Shown: piece by piece, positions 9,286-19,935 of the stretch
Layout of the letters: each line of letters opens with the position of its first letter
Position numbering within the stretch: position 1 is the first letter of the stretch
Assembly (NCBI GenBank): GCA_037833965.1
Contig: AP031356.1
Span: 22,652,501-22,716,500 of the forward strand
From: Marchantia polymorpha subsp. ruderalis
Taxonomy: Eukaryota; Streptophyta; Marchantiopsida; Marchantiales; Marchantiaceae
DNA length: 64,000 nucleotides
Direction: 5' to 3'
Notes under the pieces: model-generated
Told to the model about the DNA's origin: nothing
What the model saw: the letters and a program-made list of their open reading frames with translations, nothing else
The model's database searches: none
Program-made: the position numbers and the translations under genes

Positions 9286-11508
9286 TGTGAGCCAAACCTT
9301 CCCACCCTTCAGCGTTTGTAGTCCGGGTGGGGGTTCGAACTCCCATAATCTAACTTCTCTGATCGCAAGCCATGTGCTCAAAGTGTATCCAAGACAACAA
9401 GATCATAAACACTTGCTCGTTCATAGACAATTTATCCAGAACGGAAAATGATAACTTGCTGTCTGCTATCTCCACAAGGGCAGCAGACAAACTCTTTGTT
9501 ACATAAAGATCTAACTCAACTCTGGGTGACTTTTTCAACGCCACAGCCGCTGTGGTCTATCCTAGATCCCAGTCCCACTCCCAATTCCTACTCAGACCTC
9601 AGTGTCGATTTCTCAGCTTCCACCTTCAGACCCCACCAGATTCCTCTCTCAGATTCAACTTTGCCTTTTCAGTGTCAAATTCAGATTCCGACTGTCAGAT
9701 CTCAGTCTCAGATTTCACTTCACTCTCAGCTCCCATTCTCAGATCTTCCACTCTGATCTCAGATCCCACTCACAGATGTTACACTTCAATCTCAGATCCC
9801 ACTCAAATTTCACTCTCTGATACGACTCTCCACCCACGAGAGTTTGCTTCCTTCTACTTCGAACTCTCCACACTCCCCTCCTAATTCTCACCACTTCCGT
9901 CTCCACACACACACACCACCAGCTCTCCGTTCCCAGGCCGAACTCCCCACTTCGAAGTTCAAGGCCGAGACACACACAGCCCACCTGAAATGCAACACTC
10001 GCAATGATGGGTCGCTGCCTACTCCCCTTGCGCGACTACATGCACCGTCGTCTTGCCTCCCCCACTTGACTTCACGCCGCCGCCGCTGCCACACCTGCAC
10101 ATTCTACATTCCTGACCACCCGATCTCCGCCGGAGGGAATCCTCTTCCGCGCACCGCCGAAGGCATCCACCCGCCGAAGACGCACGACCACACCTTTGCC
10201 TATCCATAACAGTCACTCCCGACACCCACAACTCACAGATCCTAGCTCCGTATCACAAGTTCATGGGCTTGTTGGAACGACCAGGTCGAGCTCTTTCCAA
10301 CGAGACCCTAACTGGGTCAAACCGTTATGAATTGAGAAAGTTATGCCCGTTTTATCCTTCGCCAAAGGCACACCGCCGAAGGCCTGTTACCTGTTATCGC
10401 CGAAGGTGCCGGCACGATGTTCGCCGGCTCGATGTCTTCCGGTTTGATGTCTTCCAGTTCGATGTCTTCCGGTTGGATGTTGTCCTACCCTATCCGCCGC
10501 TTTCGACGCTCATAACTCAGTGACGCCTTATCCGTTTGTAGAGTTCTTGGTTTCGTTGGAACGAGCGTTGCGAGCTCTTTCCAACGAGACCCTAATCAAA
10601 TCAAACCGTTAACAAATGAAAAAGATATGCCGAGTTTACTGTTTCGCCGATGGCTCTTGCACGATGTGCACCGGCTCAGAGTTCGCCGACTCCGAGTTCG
10701 CCGAAGGCCTGCTCGCAGTTGTCGCGAAGTCGTCCGAAGCCGGAGATGTTCGCAGCCGGAGACGTCCGGAGCCGAAGACGTCCGGAGCCTAAGGCGTTCG
10801 CAGCCGGGCTTGCCTCCACCCTTCCCATCAGTAACTTCCGACACTCACAACTCAGTGATTCCTCATCCGTTTGAAAAGTTCTTGGTCTCGTTGGAACGAG
10901 CGTTGCGAGCTCTTTCTAACGAGACCCTAATCAAATCAAACCGTTAACAAATGAAAAAGATATGCCGAGTTTACTGTTTCGCCGATGGCCCTTGCACGAT
11001 GTTCACCGGCTCAGAGTTCGCCGACCCCGAGTTCGCCGAAGGCCTGCTCGCAGTTGTCGCGAAGTCGTCCGAAGCCGGAGATGTTCGCAGCCGGAGACGA
11101 AGACGTTCGTAGCCGGACTTGCCTCAACCCTTCCCATCAGTAACTTCCGACACTCACAACTCAGTGATTCCTCATACGTTTGAAGAGTTCTTGGTCTCGT
11201 TGGAACGAGCGTTGCGAGCTCTTTCCAAGGAGACACTAACTGAGTCAAGGCGTCACACATTGAAAACGTTATGAGGGTTTCACTGTTTCGCCGAAGGCCT
11301 TTCCCCGAAGGAACTTCACCGAAGGCTCTTCGCCGGAGACCCTGCCCTGAAAGCCCCGTTCCGGACCTTTGCCTACTAGCTATTACACCAACTCCTAATC
11401 TTACCAAAACTTCTAGAAAACTCCGAGCATAATTTTGCAAGAGCTTAAACCTAAAACTTTAACTCTCACAAGGTTAAAAAGACATGTGAGCACAGTTTTG
11501 TGCTCACA
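9286..11508. mobile_element. 2.2-kb insertion of family D (probable solo LTR)
   Basis: It begins TGTGAGC and ends GCTCACA, and is flanked by 5-bp duplications CCAGG (9281-9285 and 11509-11513), as expected of an LTR-type integration. No LTR pair, gag or pol is visible inside, so a solo LTR, probably in minus orientation, is the simplest call. The right end is a perfect hairpin (TGTGAGCACA, loop, TGTGCTCACA). A tRNA B-box-like GGTTCGAACTC lies at 9332-9342. The middle is a C/T-rich stretch (9550-9900), and 10240-11275 holds repeated U3 hairpin modules. No long ORF is credible. Confidence 0.65.
10500..11275. repeat. Tandem ~310-330 bp repeats with hairpin module
   Basis: The block starting near CGTTGGAACGAGCGTTGCGA and passing through GCCGATGGC and CGCAGTTGTCGCGAAG recurs near 10550 and 10885, with partial units near 10285 and 11195. 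Each unit contains the inverted repeat TCGTTGGAA/TTCCAACGA. Confidence 0.75.
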
Positions 11509-13768
11509 CCAGGCATCCCAAGAACGGTTTCCGGACACGCGATTACAAAGATCGATTGCGGAGAAATGTCGCGACTGCATTGCTGCAGATATTGCAGCCG
11601 ACCAAGACCGCTTACATGCATGGTTGGCAGGTAGGATTTGTGGAGCTAGTGTTGTCAGGAGCTCCAGTGCATTGGGCACGACTCCTGTGGAAGGTGACGC
11701 GCCAACATGCGCAAGAAGAGAGAGGAGGAACCCTCAATCATCTTTCGCCTTACCTGATTGTGTTTTATCGGGCGATGGGATGTTTGACCAATTCAGAGCG
11801 GACACGTTTTCCGCTGCTGACCCGGAGCTATCCAAGTAGATACTCACGGGAGGCCGAAGTAGACACGGATCCGGACGAGGAACCTGCAAGTCCGCCTCCG
11901 GCTCCGGCCCCAGCAAGAGCAGCAGAAGAACGTCGAAGTGAGCGCATTCCGCGAAAGCGGAAGTGGGATGAGAGACCTGAGGACAGGCAGCCGGAAGTGC
12001 CAGCTGCGCCGACTCGTAGTCGGCCCACCAACGAGCCTCACAGTCGACCAAAACAGAGGGCACGCAAAATGCCAACTAGTACTGAGGAGACCGGGCGTAC
12101 TCCGGTCCGGCGGAATCCCACGCAGGAGGAGATAATCGCGCAGATTCTAGGGAAGTCGACAAATACCTCTGCGCAGAAGGCACCAATGCCTTCGGAAGGA
12201 GATGGACGGACTGACAGTTGGCCGACTACGAGTCGGGCGGCTGAAGGTCGACAAACGGAAGGAAGGCCGACTGAGCGGCGCGTAGAACCGGACAGCAGGC
12301 CGGAAGCAGAAGAGAGTTTGGCTGACGAGCCAACAACCCTCACAGGGTCGTCTTCGGCGGAAGGCACTTCTGGGAAAACGCCACCAGCAAGCAGGCCAAG
12401 TGGAGTAAAGACGCGCAGGGTGTATCCGACTGCCAGTCGGACAACTGCTAGTCGGCCGACTGCGAGTCGGTCAACAGAGAGTCGGCCGGATTCGCCGACT
12501 GCGAGACGGACAGGGCCGGCGACTAGTGTGCAGACGCCTTCGGCGGACGCACCTTCAGCGAAGACACCTTCCGCGCAGATTGCGCCGGAAGGGCAGGCAG
12601 CAGAAGCGGGCGGTGCACAGGTGACAAAAGTCACTGCGGCGTCGACCCCTTCGGAGACCGAAGATCGAGCCGGAACAGGGGTTCAAGCAGTGGGATCCCC
12701 CACTGCCTTGGATATTTTAGCAGGTAGTGGAGCGGCCGTCGCAGCGGAAGCTGCTGCGCGCCACAGTTCCAGGGAGTCGCCAAGGGATTCGGTGGCGACT
12801 GAAATCCTCGAAACGGAGGATGAGACGAGCTCGGAAGAGCATGAAGCGGATTCTGTGCAGAAAACGCCAACAGGGGTGTTGTGCGAGCAGATAGTCCCAC
12901 TCCTGCGATATCTGGATCGCAAGACATCCAACAACTCGGGTACTGGAAAACCGCAGTCTTATGTGGAGACTGTCAAGCGAAGGACGAGGAGCAAGGTGGC
13001 CACTTGGGCCTCTAGGTGCCAAGTATTGCAGGATAGGAACACCGCCCTCCGACAACACCTGGCGGTCACACAGAAGCTATACCAAGCCTTGCAGCAGCAG
13101 AGGGAGGATGCGGCGACGAAAAGCCAGGCGGATGCCGAGCTAATGCGGGCAAAGATCGAGTCGGAATTGCAGGAAGAGCGGAGACAAAACCGCATCCTAG
13201 CAGCAGAGCTTGCGCTCCAGACGCGCGCCTTAGAAGAAAGTCAAAGAGCCCGCAAGGAGGATGAGGAGTTGTTGCGCAACTTGCAATCCGAGTGCTCGGA
13301 TTTGAGGGCGCAGCGTTCGGAAGCGGAAATGCAGCTAGCAGAGGTGGAAGGCAGCTGCCAGGCGCGAGAAGAGTTGGCGACGCGGGTGACTCACTGTCTA
13401 AAAGGATACGCCCATTGGGAGGTGACAGCTCAAGAGAGGATCACACTCAGGGAGTTCGAGCTGCGGGCGGCGGCATTGAAGGAGGGTGACAGTCGGAGTC
13501 GGCGGCGAGTAGCGAGGAAATTAGAATCCTTCTTGTCGGGTGCGCGCGACACTATGGCGCACTTAGAGTCAAAAGTGACTGCAGCCCTCCGACGCCTGGG
13601 GTTGCGCAGCCGGTCGGAAGATTGGCAGGGTAGAGATAGCGAGCGAAGCAGTCTGGCGCGCAGGAGGCGCAGCACCGGATCTGCAGAGTGCAGTAGTATA
13701 GTTTGGTTTCGTGCAGGTGTTGCGAGTAGTAGATAGGATAGCGTAGTGTTAGTTAGGACCTTTGAGGG

Positions 13769-13774
13769 TATAAA
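13769..13774 (+). promoter_or_regulatory. TATA box of host B LTR
   Basis: TATAAA lies 32 bp after the LTR-ORF stop, followed by the same CAAGGC-GTTTT-GCCTTG hairpin. Confidence 0.6.
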
Positions 13775-14688
13775 GTAGATCAAGGCGTTTTGCCTTGGGA
13801 CTCTTCCAGTTTCGGAAGTGCAGATCAGGAACTCACTTTCTTGGCGTGTTTGTGCATTTTGGTCCTGGCACCACGTAGAGAAGCTGCAGCATAGCGAAGT
13901 TATCGTATGTTGTAGTTGAAGGCCTTCGGCTGAATGTTCAGAGCTAGCACCCGGTTAGAGACTTGAGTAGTGCGGATCTGCACCTGCGGGTGATTTCTGA
14001 TGCTCAGAGCCGGCTGCGAGTTAGATACTTGGACAGTTCCCCCTTACTCCTTCGAGTGACATATCCTGATTGTACTCCTACGGGAAGTTTCCCCTGAATG
14101 CCAAAGTGAAGTTTTATTACTTCGTGTAAGCCTTGGTTTGCAATTCAGGTTGTGTGTGTGTGTTACTGGATTGTGTCTCAGTTAAGTTCTCAGTCGGGCC
14201 TGCACTCCCTGCGTTTGGTGTGAGTTGAGGGTGACGTCCACGGCGTATGAAGAGGCTTCGTTCCGAAGTGGGAAGTCCAGTCCGGGTACCCTACGCTAGT
14301 TCCTGGCGGAAGGGTAGTAAAAGCCGGAGTGGGAGTCACTACCTGCAGAATCTCTGAGTGAACTTTTGAGACACTTTCCTCCTGAAATCCGAAGCGGAGG
14401 TCCTGACCGACCTCCGAGTTGTGCTTTTGCCAGTTTCAGGTGTGTGTGTGTGTTGAGTGACTACGCTGTACTGTGCATCCTCCGAGCATCCTCCGAGTCG
14501 AGATCCTCCTCCGAGTCGAGCCTCCGAGTCGAGCACTGCAGTATTTCTGGGAGTGACAGTCGCCTAGAATTCAAACTCTACAAAAGTCTGTTAAACGTGA
14601 CACTTTTACTCTGTGTGTTGCCTCTGTCCCTGTGGGTTCGATCTTTTTACCACCATACTGCAGTTTTAGCCTTTGGTGGGTTATTACA

Positions 14689-14872
14689 AGGCCCGTTCTT
14701 GATACTTAATAGATACATTCAATAAATAATCTACGTCTACTTACGTTACTAACTACTACTAACCTACTACTACTCTATTAAATAATTTTTCTTTTCTTTT
14801 CTTTGTCTGAAGTCCCTAATATATCATACTAACTAATGCTAATTATTTAATTGAGTTCATAATTGAACTCAA
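14689..14872. other. AT-rich stretch of unknown origin
   Basis: This 184-bp stretch is far richer in A+T than the flanking LTRs and has no ORF. It ends in a palindrome, TTGAGTTCA-TAAT-TGAACTCAA (14851-14872), exactly where similarity to the A-type LTR begins. It may be the original locus or part of another element. Confidence 0.5.
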
Positions 14873-15169
14873 AGCGAGCAAGCGAATTCCAAGAACGCAA
14901 TGTCGAGGCTGAACCGATTGCGGATGCTGCCGCTCCGGCTTCCACAGAACGGGTTGCGCGCCTACGAGGAACGGCTGATTGCAAGAAAGCTCGATTTCTT
15001 GCTGTGGGGATGGAACTACATTTGTGTGGATATGGTGCGCGAGTGGCTGGAGCTGCAGGGACCACCTTCGCGCGGATTGCGTCCGCATGTTGATCGGTGG
15101 ACCGTCCAAGATTGGGTGCAAGCATTGGGAAGGTGTGCCGGCATCCGAGGGCACCTCCTCTTTGATAGT
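14873..15169 (+). mobile_element. A'-type LTR, left piece (5'-truncated)
   Basis: Similarity to A-type LTRs starts a few codons before the LTR-ORF initiator, so the whole U3 leader is missing. The piece stops at the ATAGT duplication of the solo B LTR and continues at 36672. Confidence 0.75.
14900..15169 (+). pseudogene. A' LTR-encoded ORF, N-terminal 90 codons
   Basis: ATG 14900 has the conserved AACGCAATG context. The domain motifs LRLPQNGLRAYEERL and DFLLWGWNYIC are visible. The frame is cut at codon 90 (LLFDS) by the solo B LTR and resumes in frame at 36672 (ESVKVS), so it was intact here before the insertion. Confidence 0.8.
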
Positions 15170-15771
15170 TGTAATAAACCACCTAAAGGCTAAAACTGCA
15201 GTATGGTGGTAAAAAGATCAAACCCACAGGGACAGAGGCAACACACAGAGTAAAAAGTGTCACGTTTAACAGACTTTTGTAGAGGTTGAATTCTCAGGCG
15301 ACTATCACTCCCAGAAATACTGCAGTGCTCGACTCGGAGGCTCGACTCGGAGGAGGATCTCGACTCGGAGGATGCTCGGAGGATGCACAGTACAGCGTAG
15401 TCACTCAACACACACACACACACCTGAAACTGGCAAAAGCACAACTCGGAGGTCGGTCAGGACCTCCGCTTAGGATTTCAGGGGGAAAGTATCTCAAAAG
15501 TTCACTCAGAGGCTCTGCAGGTAGTGACTCCCACTCCGGCTTTTACAGCCCTTCCGCCAGGAACTAGCGTAGGGAACCCGGACTAGACTTCCCACTTCGG
15601 AACGAAGTCTCTCATACGCAGTGGACGTCACCCCCGACTCACACCAAGCGCAGAGAGTACAGGCCCGACTGAGAACTCAACTGAGACACAATCCAGTAAC
15701 ACACACACACAACCTGAATTGCAAACCAAGGTTTACACGAAGTAACAAAACTTCACTTTGGCATTCAGGGG
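15170..15771 (-). mobile_element. Solo B LTR, left piece (U5 end)
   Basis: On the plus strand it begins TGTAATAAACCACC, the reverse of the LTR 3' terminus. It is flanked on the left by ATAGT (15165-15169), repeated at 36667-36671 on the far side. The complete A-type element interrupts it at 15771/32376. Left and right pieces together (about 4.9 kb) match the 4.87-kb LTR of element 1, so this is one solo LTR. Confidence 0.88.
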
Positions 15772-16733
15772 TGTAATAACCCACTAAAGGCTAAAACTGC
15801 AATATAGTGGTAGAAAGGTCGAACCCACAGGGACAGAGGAACACACAGGGTACAAAGTGTCACGTTTTAACAGACTATTGAGGAGTTTGAATTCTCAGGC
15901 AACTGTCACTCCCAGAAATACTGCAAGTGTCCACTCGGAGCGCACTCGGAGGTCGCACAGTGCAGCGTAACACACACACACACACACCTGAAACTACAGA
16001 AACACAACCCAGAGATCCGTTAGGACCTCTACTTCAGGATTTCAGGGGGAAAGTCTCTCGCGAGCACACTCGGCGAAGCTGCGGGTAGTGACTTCCAACT
16101 CCGGCTTTTACAACACTTCCACTAGCTTGCTGCTAGTGTAGGAAACCCGGTTTGGACTGCCTACTTCGGATCGAAGTCACTCATACGCGGTGAACAACAC
16201 TCTCAACTCACAAAACGCGCAGAGAACACAGGTCCGCACTGAAGGACTCACTGAGAAACATTCCAGTAACACAACAACAGTCTATTGAAGAGTTTGAATT
16301 CTCAGGCACTTGTCATTCCCAGAAATACTACAGGGGTTACCCTCAAGGCACCTGCTGCAGCGTAACCTGAATTTACAACCAAGGCTTACACGAAGTAGCA
16401 AAACTTCACTTTGGCATTCAGGGGAAAAATCCCAAGGGAGTACAATCAGAAAGGAACACTCGAAGGTGTAGGGGCGAAACTGTTCAAGTATCTAACTAGT
16501 CACTGGCTCTGAGCATCGGCAGTCACCCGCAGGTGCAGATCCGAACTACTCAAGTCTCTAACCAATGTACTAGCTCTGAACATTCGGCCGAAGGCCTTCA
16601 GCTACAAAATGCGGAACGCTAAGTTGTAACTCCTCGTGCGTGGTGACAGAACTCAAGGACACAAACACGCAAAGGAAATGGGTTCCTGATCTGCACTTCT
16701 GATGGGAAAGAACCCCAGGCAAAACGCCTAGAA

Positions 16734-16743
16734 CTATTTTATA
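16734..16743 (-). promoter_or_regulatory. TATA box of A LTR (3' copy)
   Basis: On the minus strand it reads TATAAAATAG, shortly after the LTR-ORF stop. In the 3' LTR it would not drive the element itself but could start read-out transcription into flanking DNA. Confidence 0.6.
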
Positions 16744-16779
16744 CCTTCTAAGTCCTACCTAGCACTACACTGCACTACG

Positions 16780-19700
16780 CTACACGCCTGCACGGAACCA
16801 CGCTACACTACACTCCGCGGAACCTGTACTACGTCTCCTGCGCGGCCGACTGCCGCGCACTAACTCCCTACCCTGCCAATCTTCCGCTCGACTGCGCAGT
16901 CCCAAACGCTGCAACGCCGCGGACACCTCCACTTCGAGGGCGGACATGGTATCCTGTGCCTTCGACAGAAAGGCATCGAGCTTCTTTGCTACCTTCCGCC
17001 GACTCCTACTGTCGCCTGACAACAACCCGGCTGCGCGCAATTCAAACTCACGCAGTGTGAGTTTCTCCTGCGCCTTCACTTCCCAGTGGGCGTAGCCCTT
17101 GAGACAGTGGGCGACTCGTCTCGCCGTCTCCACCTTCGTGCGATCCGCCTCCTTCCTGCGATCCTCTTCAATTATCACTAATTGCGATTCGGCTTCAGCA
17201 CGTTGCGCTCTCAATTCGCCACACTCTGACTGTAACCTGCGGATTAACTCTTCATCCGCCTGCCGTGCGAGCTGACATTGTTCCAACAACCGCGTCTGTC
17301 GCACGAGCTCCTCTGACAAAATCCGATTCTGGGCCTGCTCAGAAATGAGTGCTCCCTTGACCTTCACCTGCTCCTTGGTGAGCTCGTCCAGTTTCTCATC
17401 CTTCATCTTCTCGGAGTGCTTGTAGAATTTCTGATTAAGTTTGTACTGACCCCACAAGCATGCATGCTTCTCCTTCAATTCCCTCAACTCCTGGTCCACT
17501 CTAGCTAACAGCTTGCTGGTGTGGACTTTAGTGCGAGTCCGCCTGCGCACTAACTCGATGTAAGATCCCGGCTGGAGTGGGTCGGCGTATTTATCGACCT
17601 TGCGATCCAAGTACCTCAGCAACGGAATCACCTGCTCAGAGAGCGCCGCCGCCGGCACTCCAACAATTTCCTCCTCCTCTTCCTCGGTGTCTTCTGCTCC
17701 TGACATTTCTTCCGTGGAGCCTCCGTCGTCATCATCCGAGTGGAGAATTTCAGTCGCCATTGATTGCGTCGGCGACTGCCCCGAGTGGGGCTGCACGTCA
17801 TCGACGTGTGCTGCCTGCGAAGGCCCGGCTGCAGCCTCGCTGCTCGTCGCCAAAATGTCTAAGGCGGAAGGCGAATGTACCCGTGCGGCATCCCCGTCGC
17901 TCGCTTGTTGGTTGTCTACCGCGTCCTCTCTGCCGCCGTTGCCCGCCGCCGAAGGCGATCGAGCGGAGGGTGGCTGCGTGGGGTTTGATTGCGCATCGCG
18001 CATCAAAATTTCATCCCGCGGACAGTCACTCCGCTCCTCCGTCGGTGTCTTCTCCCTTGATCGGTCCGTGAGGGCTGTGCCCGGCCCGTGCGCAGGCGCA
18101 ATTGCCGGCGCCTTGTCCGCCGCAGGCGTAGCGCCGCGGACATCCATCGCCGAAGGCGACATGGCCGGGGGCCGCTCGCCCGATGTTCCTTGGCCTATAG
18201 GCCCTACCGCCGAAGGCGCTTCTATCGGCGGACTTCCCGCCGATGGTGCGGCCTCCGCACGCTCCCTGCTCGTATCTCCTCGGCTTGAAGGCCCTGGCGC
18301 CGAAGGCGCAAATTGCGGCGCGTGGTGCGCCGGAGGGTCTGGCCCCGAGGGCCGGTGTCTCGTAGGCGGTTCTTCCGCCGGCTCCTTCCCCTTCCTACGT
18401 TGGAACGGGGGTGATTCTTGCCTGTGCACAGGCGGCACGTGTGGAGGTGTCCTGTGCACAGGTGACCTGTGCACAGGCGACCTGTGCACAGGTGAGCGCC
18501 TGTGCAAAGGCGGACTGCTCCTTCCCACGCGTAAGCGTAGATCCACGTCCACTTGTGATCGCCTGTCCGCGGAGGCTCGTCCGTCCGCGGAGGCTCGTCT
18601 GTGCGCAAACGGAACATCTGTCCGCATCGCACGTGGTAACTCCGGAGGCCCTTGGCCCGTAGGCAGCCTCTCTCCCGTCGAGGTTGCAGCGTGGCCCGTT
18701 GCTCCTGCGGTCGTCCGCGCTTCCTCATGCTTCTCTGGCGACGCACTTCCTTTCTCCGTCGCAATCGTCGCCGTGTCCGCACTGTCGGCTGGTAACACCA
18801 GTCTGCGTGCCTTCTGCTTCGGCCGGCTGTATGGCTCGCACAGCGGCCGCGGCCGAATGGGAGCCGAGGGTTCTTGATGCTGCTCCTCTTGAGACTCTTC
18901 CGTCCATCGCCGCTTCCGCGGCACTCGTGCTGCAGGAGTGTGTCTCCCTTCGTCCCTCCGCCTTGATGGGGTAGAAGTCGGTGACTCCTCCGCATCCGTG
19001 TCGACCTCATTCTCCCGCACATACTTCCCGGGATGGTCGATGGACAATGGCGGAAAATGTTCAAGCTCCGCCTCTGTCAAACAATTCCGCTGTCGATAAA
19101 AATTGATGAGGAAAGGAGAGAGATGGTTTAGAGTTCCCCCCTTCTCCTCAAACGCGTGCTGTCGCATCACCCTGTGCAGGATGCTCGCCCAGTGAATTGG
19201 AGTTCCCTCGATGACGCACTCCACAAAAGAGACCTGCCACAATGTGATGTAGCAGGCGCGGTGCGGCTGCAGTAATTGCATCAGCGCCGCGGACAAAGTC
19301 CGGCGAAATCGATCCTTGTAATCACGGGTCCTGTACCCATTCTTGGTAGACCTCCCGGTCTTGAACAGCTCCACAAATTGCGCCTCTTCCTGCTTGGTCA
19401 CCTTGATGCTCTCACTGTCGAAAAGGAGATGCCCTGGCATGCCAGCACATCTTCCCAACGCCTGCGCCCAATCTTGGACTGTCCATCGATCAACATGCGG
19501 ACGCAATCCGCGCGAGGGTGGTCCCTGTGGCTCTAGCCACTCGCGCACCATATTCGCACAGATGTAGTTCCATCCCCATAGCAAGAAATCGAGCTTTCTT
19601 GCTATTAAGCGCTCCTCGAAAGCGCGCAGCCCGTTCTGTGGTAGGCGAAGTGGCACCATCCGCAATCTGCTCGGTCTCGTCATTGCGTTCCTGGAGTCCG

Positions 19701-19935
19701 CTCGCCCGCTCATTCTACTTCCGCACTGCCCGCGCTTCTTTCTCTCTCGGCAAACTCTAATCGCCCTCAATTCCAAATCACGCGCATTCACTTCTCCCTC
19801 AATCAACAAGAAATCTCCTGCGCGGCGACGTCGAGAATGTTCAGCAGCCAGCAGATGGATGCGCGCAGCGCGCACAAGAGATTGGAATCGCGAATTCAAG
19901 AATGGGACGTTCTCCGCCGCCCGGTCGAAGGTCAT
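16780..19935 (-). CDS. LTR-encoded ORF, A type (1051 aa), 3' LTR copy
   Basis: It is open from ATG 19935. The better initiator is ATG 19683 (967 aa), whose AACGCAATG context and position match B, A' and C. From 19683: conserved domain about 1-225 (LRLPQNGLRAFEERL, DFLLWGWNYIC, FVECVIEGTPIHWAS); Ser/Pro/Arg-rich linker about 230-640 with PVHRS repeats encoded by a 14-bp palindrome; acidic run (DDDD, EEEEEE) about 650-680; coiled coil about 710-860; basic C-terminus with RRRSTGSAECS. Function is unknown. The linker and coil suggest a structural or nucleic-acid-associated protein, which is inference. It differs from the 5' LTR copy at about six residues. Because it lies in U3 of the 3' LTR, the genomic RNA would carry it downstream of pol. 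Confidence 0.82.
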   Translation of the reverse strand: MTFDRAAENVPFLNSRFQSLVRAARIHLLAAEHSRRRRAGDFLLIEGEVNARDLELRAIRVCRERKKRGQCGSRMSGRADSRNAMTRPSRLRMVPLRLPQNGLRAFEERLIARKLDFLLWGWNYICANMVREWLEPQGPPSRGLRPHVDRWTVQDWAQALGRCAGMPGHLLFDSESIKVTKQEEAQFVELFKTGRSTKNGYRTRDYKDRFRRTLSAALMQLLQPHRACYITLWQVSFVECVIEGTPIHWASILHRVMRQHAFEEKGGTLNHLSPFLINFYRQRNCLTEAELEHFPPLSIDHPGKYVRENEVDTDAEESPTSTPSRRRDEGRHTPAARVPRKRRWTEESQEEQHQEPSAPIRPRPLCEPYSRPKQKARRLVLPADSADTATIATEKGSASPEKHEEARTTAGATGHAATSTGERLPTGQGPPELPRAMRTDVPFAHRRASADGRASADRRSQVDVDLRLRVGRSSPPLHRRSPVHRSPVHRSPVHRTPPHVPPVHRQESPPFQRRKGKEPAEEPPTRHRPSGPDPPAHHAPQFAPSAPGPSSRGDTSRERAEAAPSAGSPPIEAPSAVGPIGQGTSGERPPAMSPSAMDVRGATPAADKAPAIAPAHGPGTALTDRSREKTPTEERSDCPRDEILMRDAQSNPTQPPSARSPSAAGNGGREDAVDNQQASDGDAARVHSPSALDILATSSEAAAGPSQAAHVDDVQPHSGQSPTQSMATEILHSDDDDGGSTEEMSGAEDTEEEEEEIVGVPAAALSEQVIPLLRYLDRKVDKYADPLQPGSYIELVRRRTRTKVHTSKLLARVDQELRELKEKHACLWGQYKLNQKFYKHSEKMKDEKLDELTKEQVKVKGALISEQAQNRILSEELVRQTRLLEQCQLARQADEELIRRLQSECGELRAQRAEAESQLVIIEEDRRKEADRTKVETARRVAHCLKGYAHWEVKAQEKLTLREFELRAAGLLSGDSRSRRKVAKKLDAFLSKAQDTMSALEVEVSAALQRLGLRSRAEDWQGRELVRGSRPRRRRSTGSAECSVAWFRAGV
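18427..18500. repeat. Palindromic CCTGTGCACAGG cluster inside LTR-ORF
   Basis: Four near-tandem copies of CCTGTGCACAGG lie in the ORF (encoding PVHRSP-type repeats) and recur at 29614-29690. The same word recurs in the non-coding U3 leader near 20280, 20660, 31467, 31790, 31848, 58186, 58248, 58567, 62560, 62698 and 62757. Confidence 0.8.

Larger units (their letters stand above)
8980..13736 (+). pseudogene. LTR-encoded ORF, B type, split by two insertions
   Basis: The segments are 8980-9285 and 11514-13736. The first resumes at about codon 10, because element 1 occupies the codons before it. The second follows the D insertion, whose duplication CCAGG falls in the codons for VAR. Joined in silico by position, the frame stays open to the stop at 13734-13736 with the coiled coil and the RRRSTGSAECS tail intact. 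The gene was therefore intact when it was interrupted, and its destruction is recent relative to point-mutation decay. Confidence 0.8.
8980..14688 (+). mobile_element. B-type LTR (host of element 1 and of D), 3' part
   Basis: The sequence resumes at 8980 inside an LTR-ORF (TCT CCA CTC, in frame) and, after removal of the 9286-11508 insertion, runs colinear with the element 1 LTR to GGGTTATTACA at 14688. The left part lies upstream of the window beyond element 1. No primer site follows 14688, so it is a 3' LTR or solo LTR; the flanking AGGCC (14689-14693) would be its target duplication. Confidence 0.82.

Noticed and set aside
9332..9342. A tRNA gene or SINE head at the B-box-like sequence
   Set aside because: No matching A box, acceptor stem or cloverleaf could be folded around it.
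10500..11275. CRISPR-like array
   Set aside because: Units are ~310-330 bp and the intervening sequence is also repeated; this is a tandem repeat in a plant LTR.
14691..14872. A primer binding site after the B LTR end at 14688
   Set aside because: No tRNA 3'-end complement is visible; the LTR is therefore a 3' or solo LTR.
17600..18877. 425-codon plus-strand ORF inside the LTR-ORF (and its twin 28787-30064)
   Set aside because: It is exactly antisense to the conserved coding frame, serine-rich from GC-rich complementary codons, and not kept in B-type copies. Treated as a shadow.
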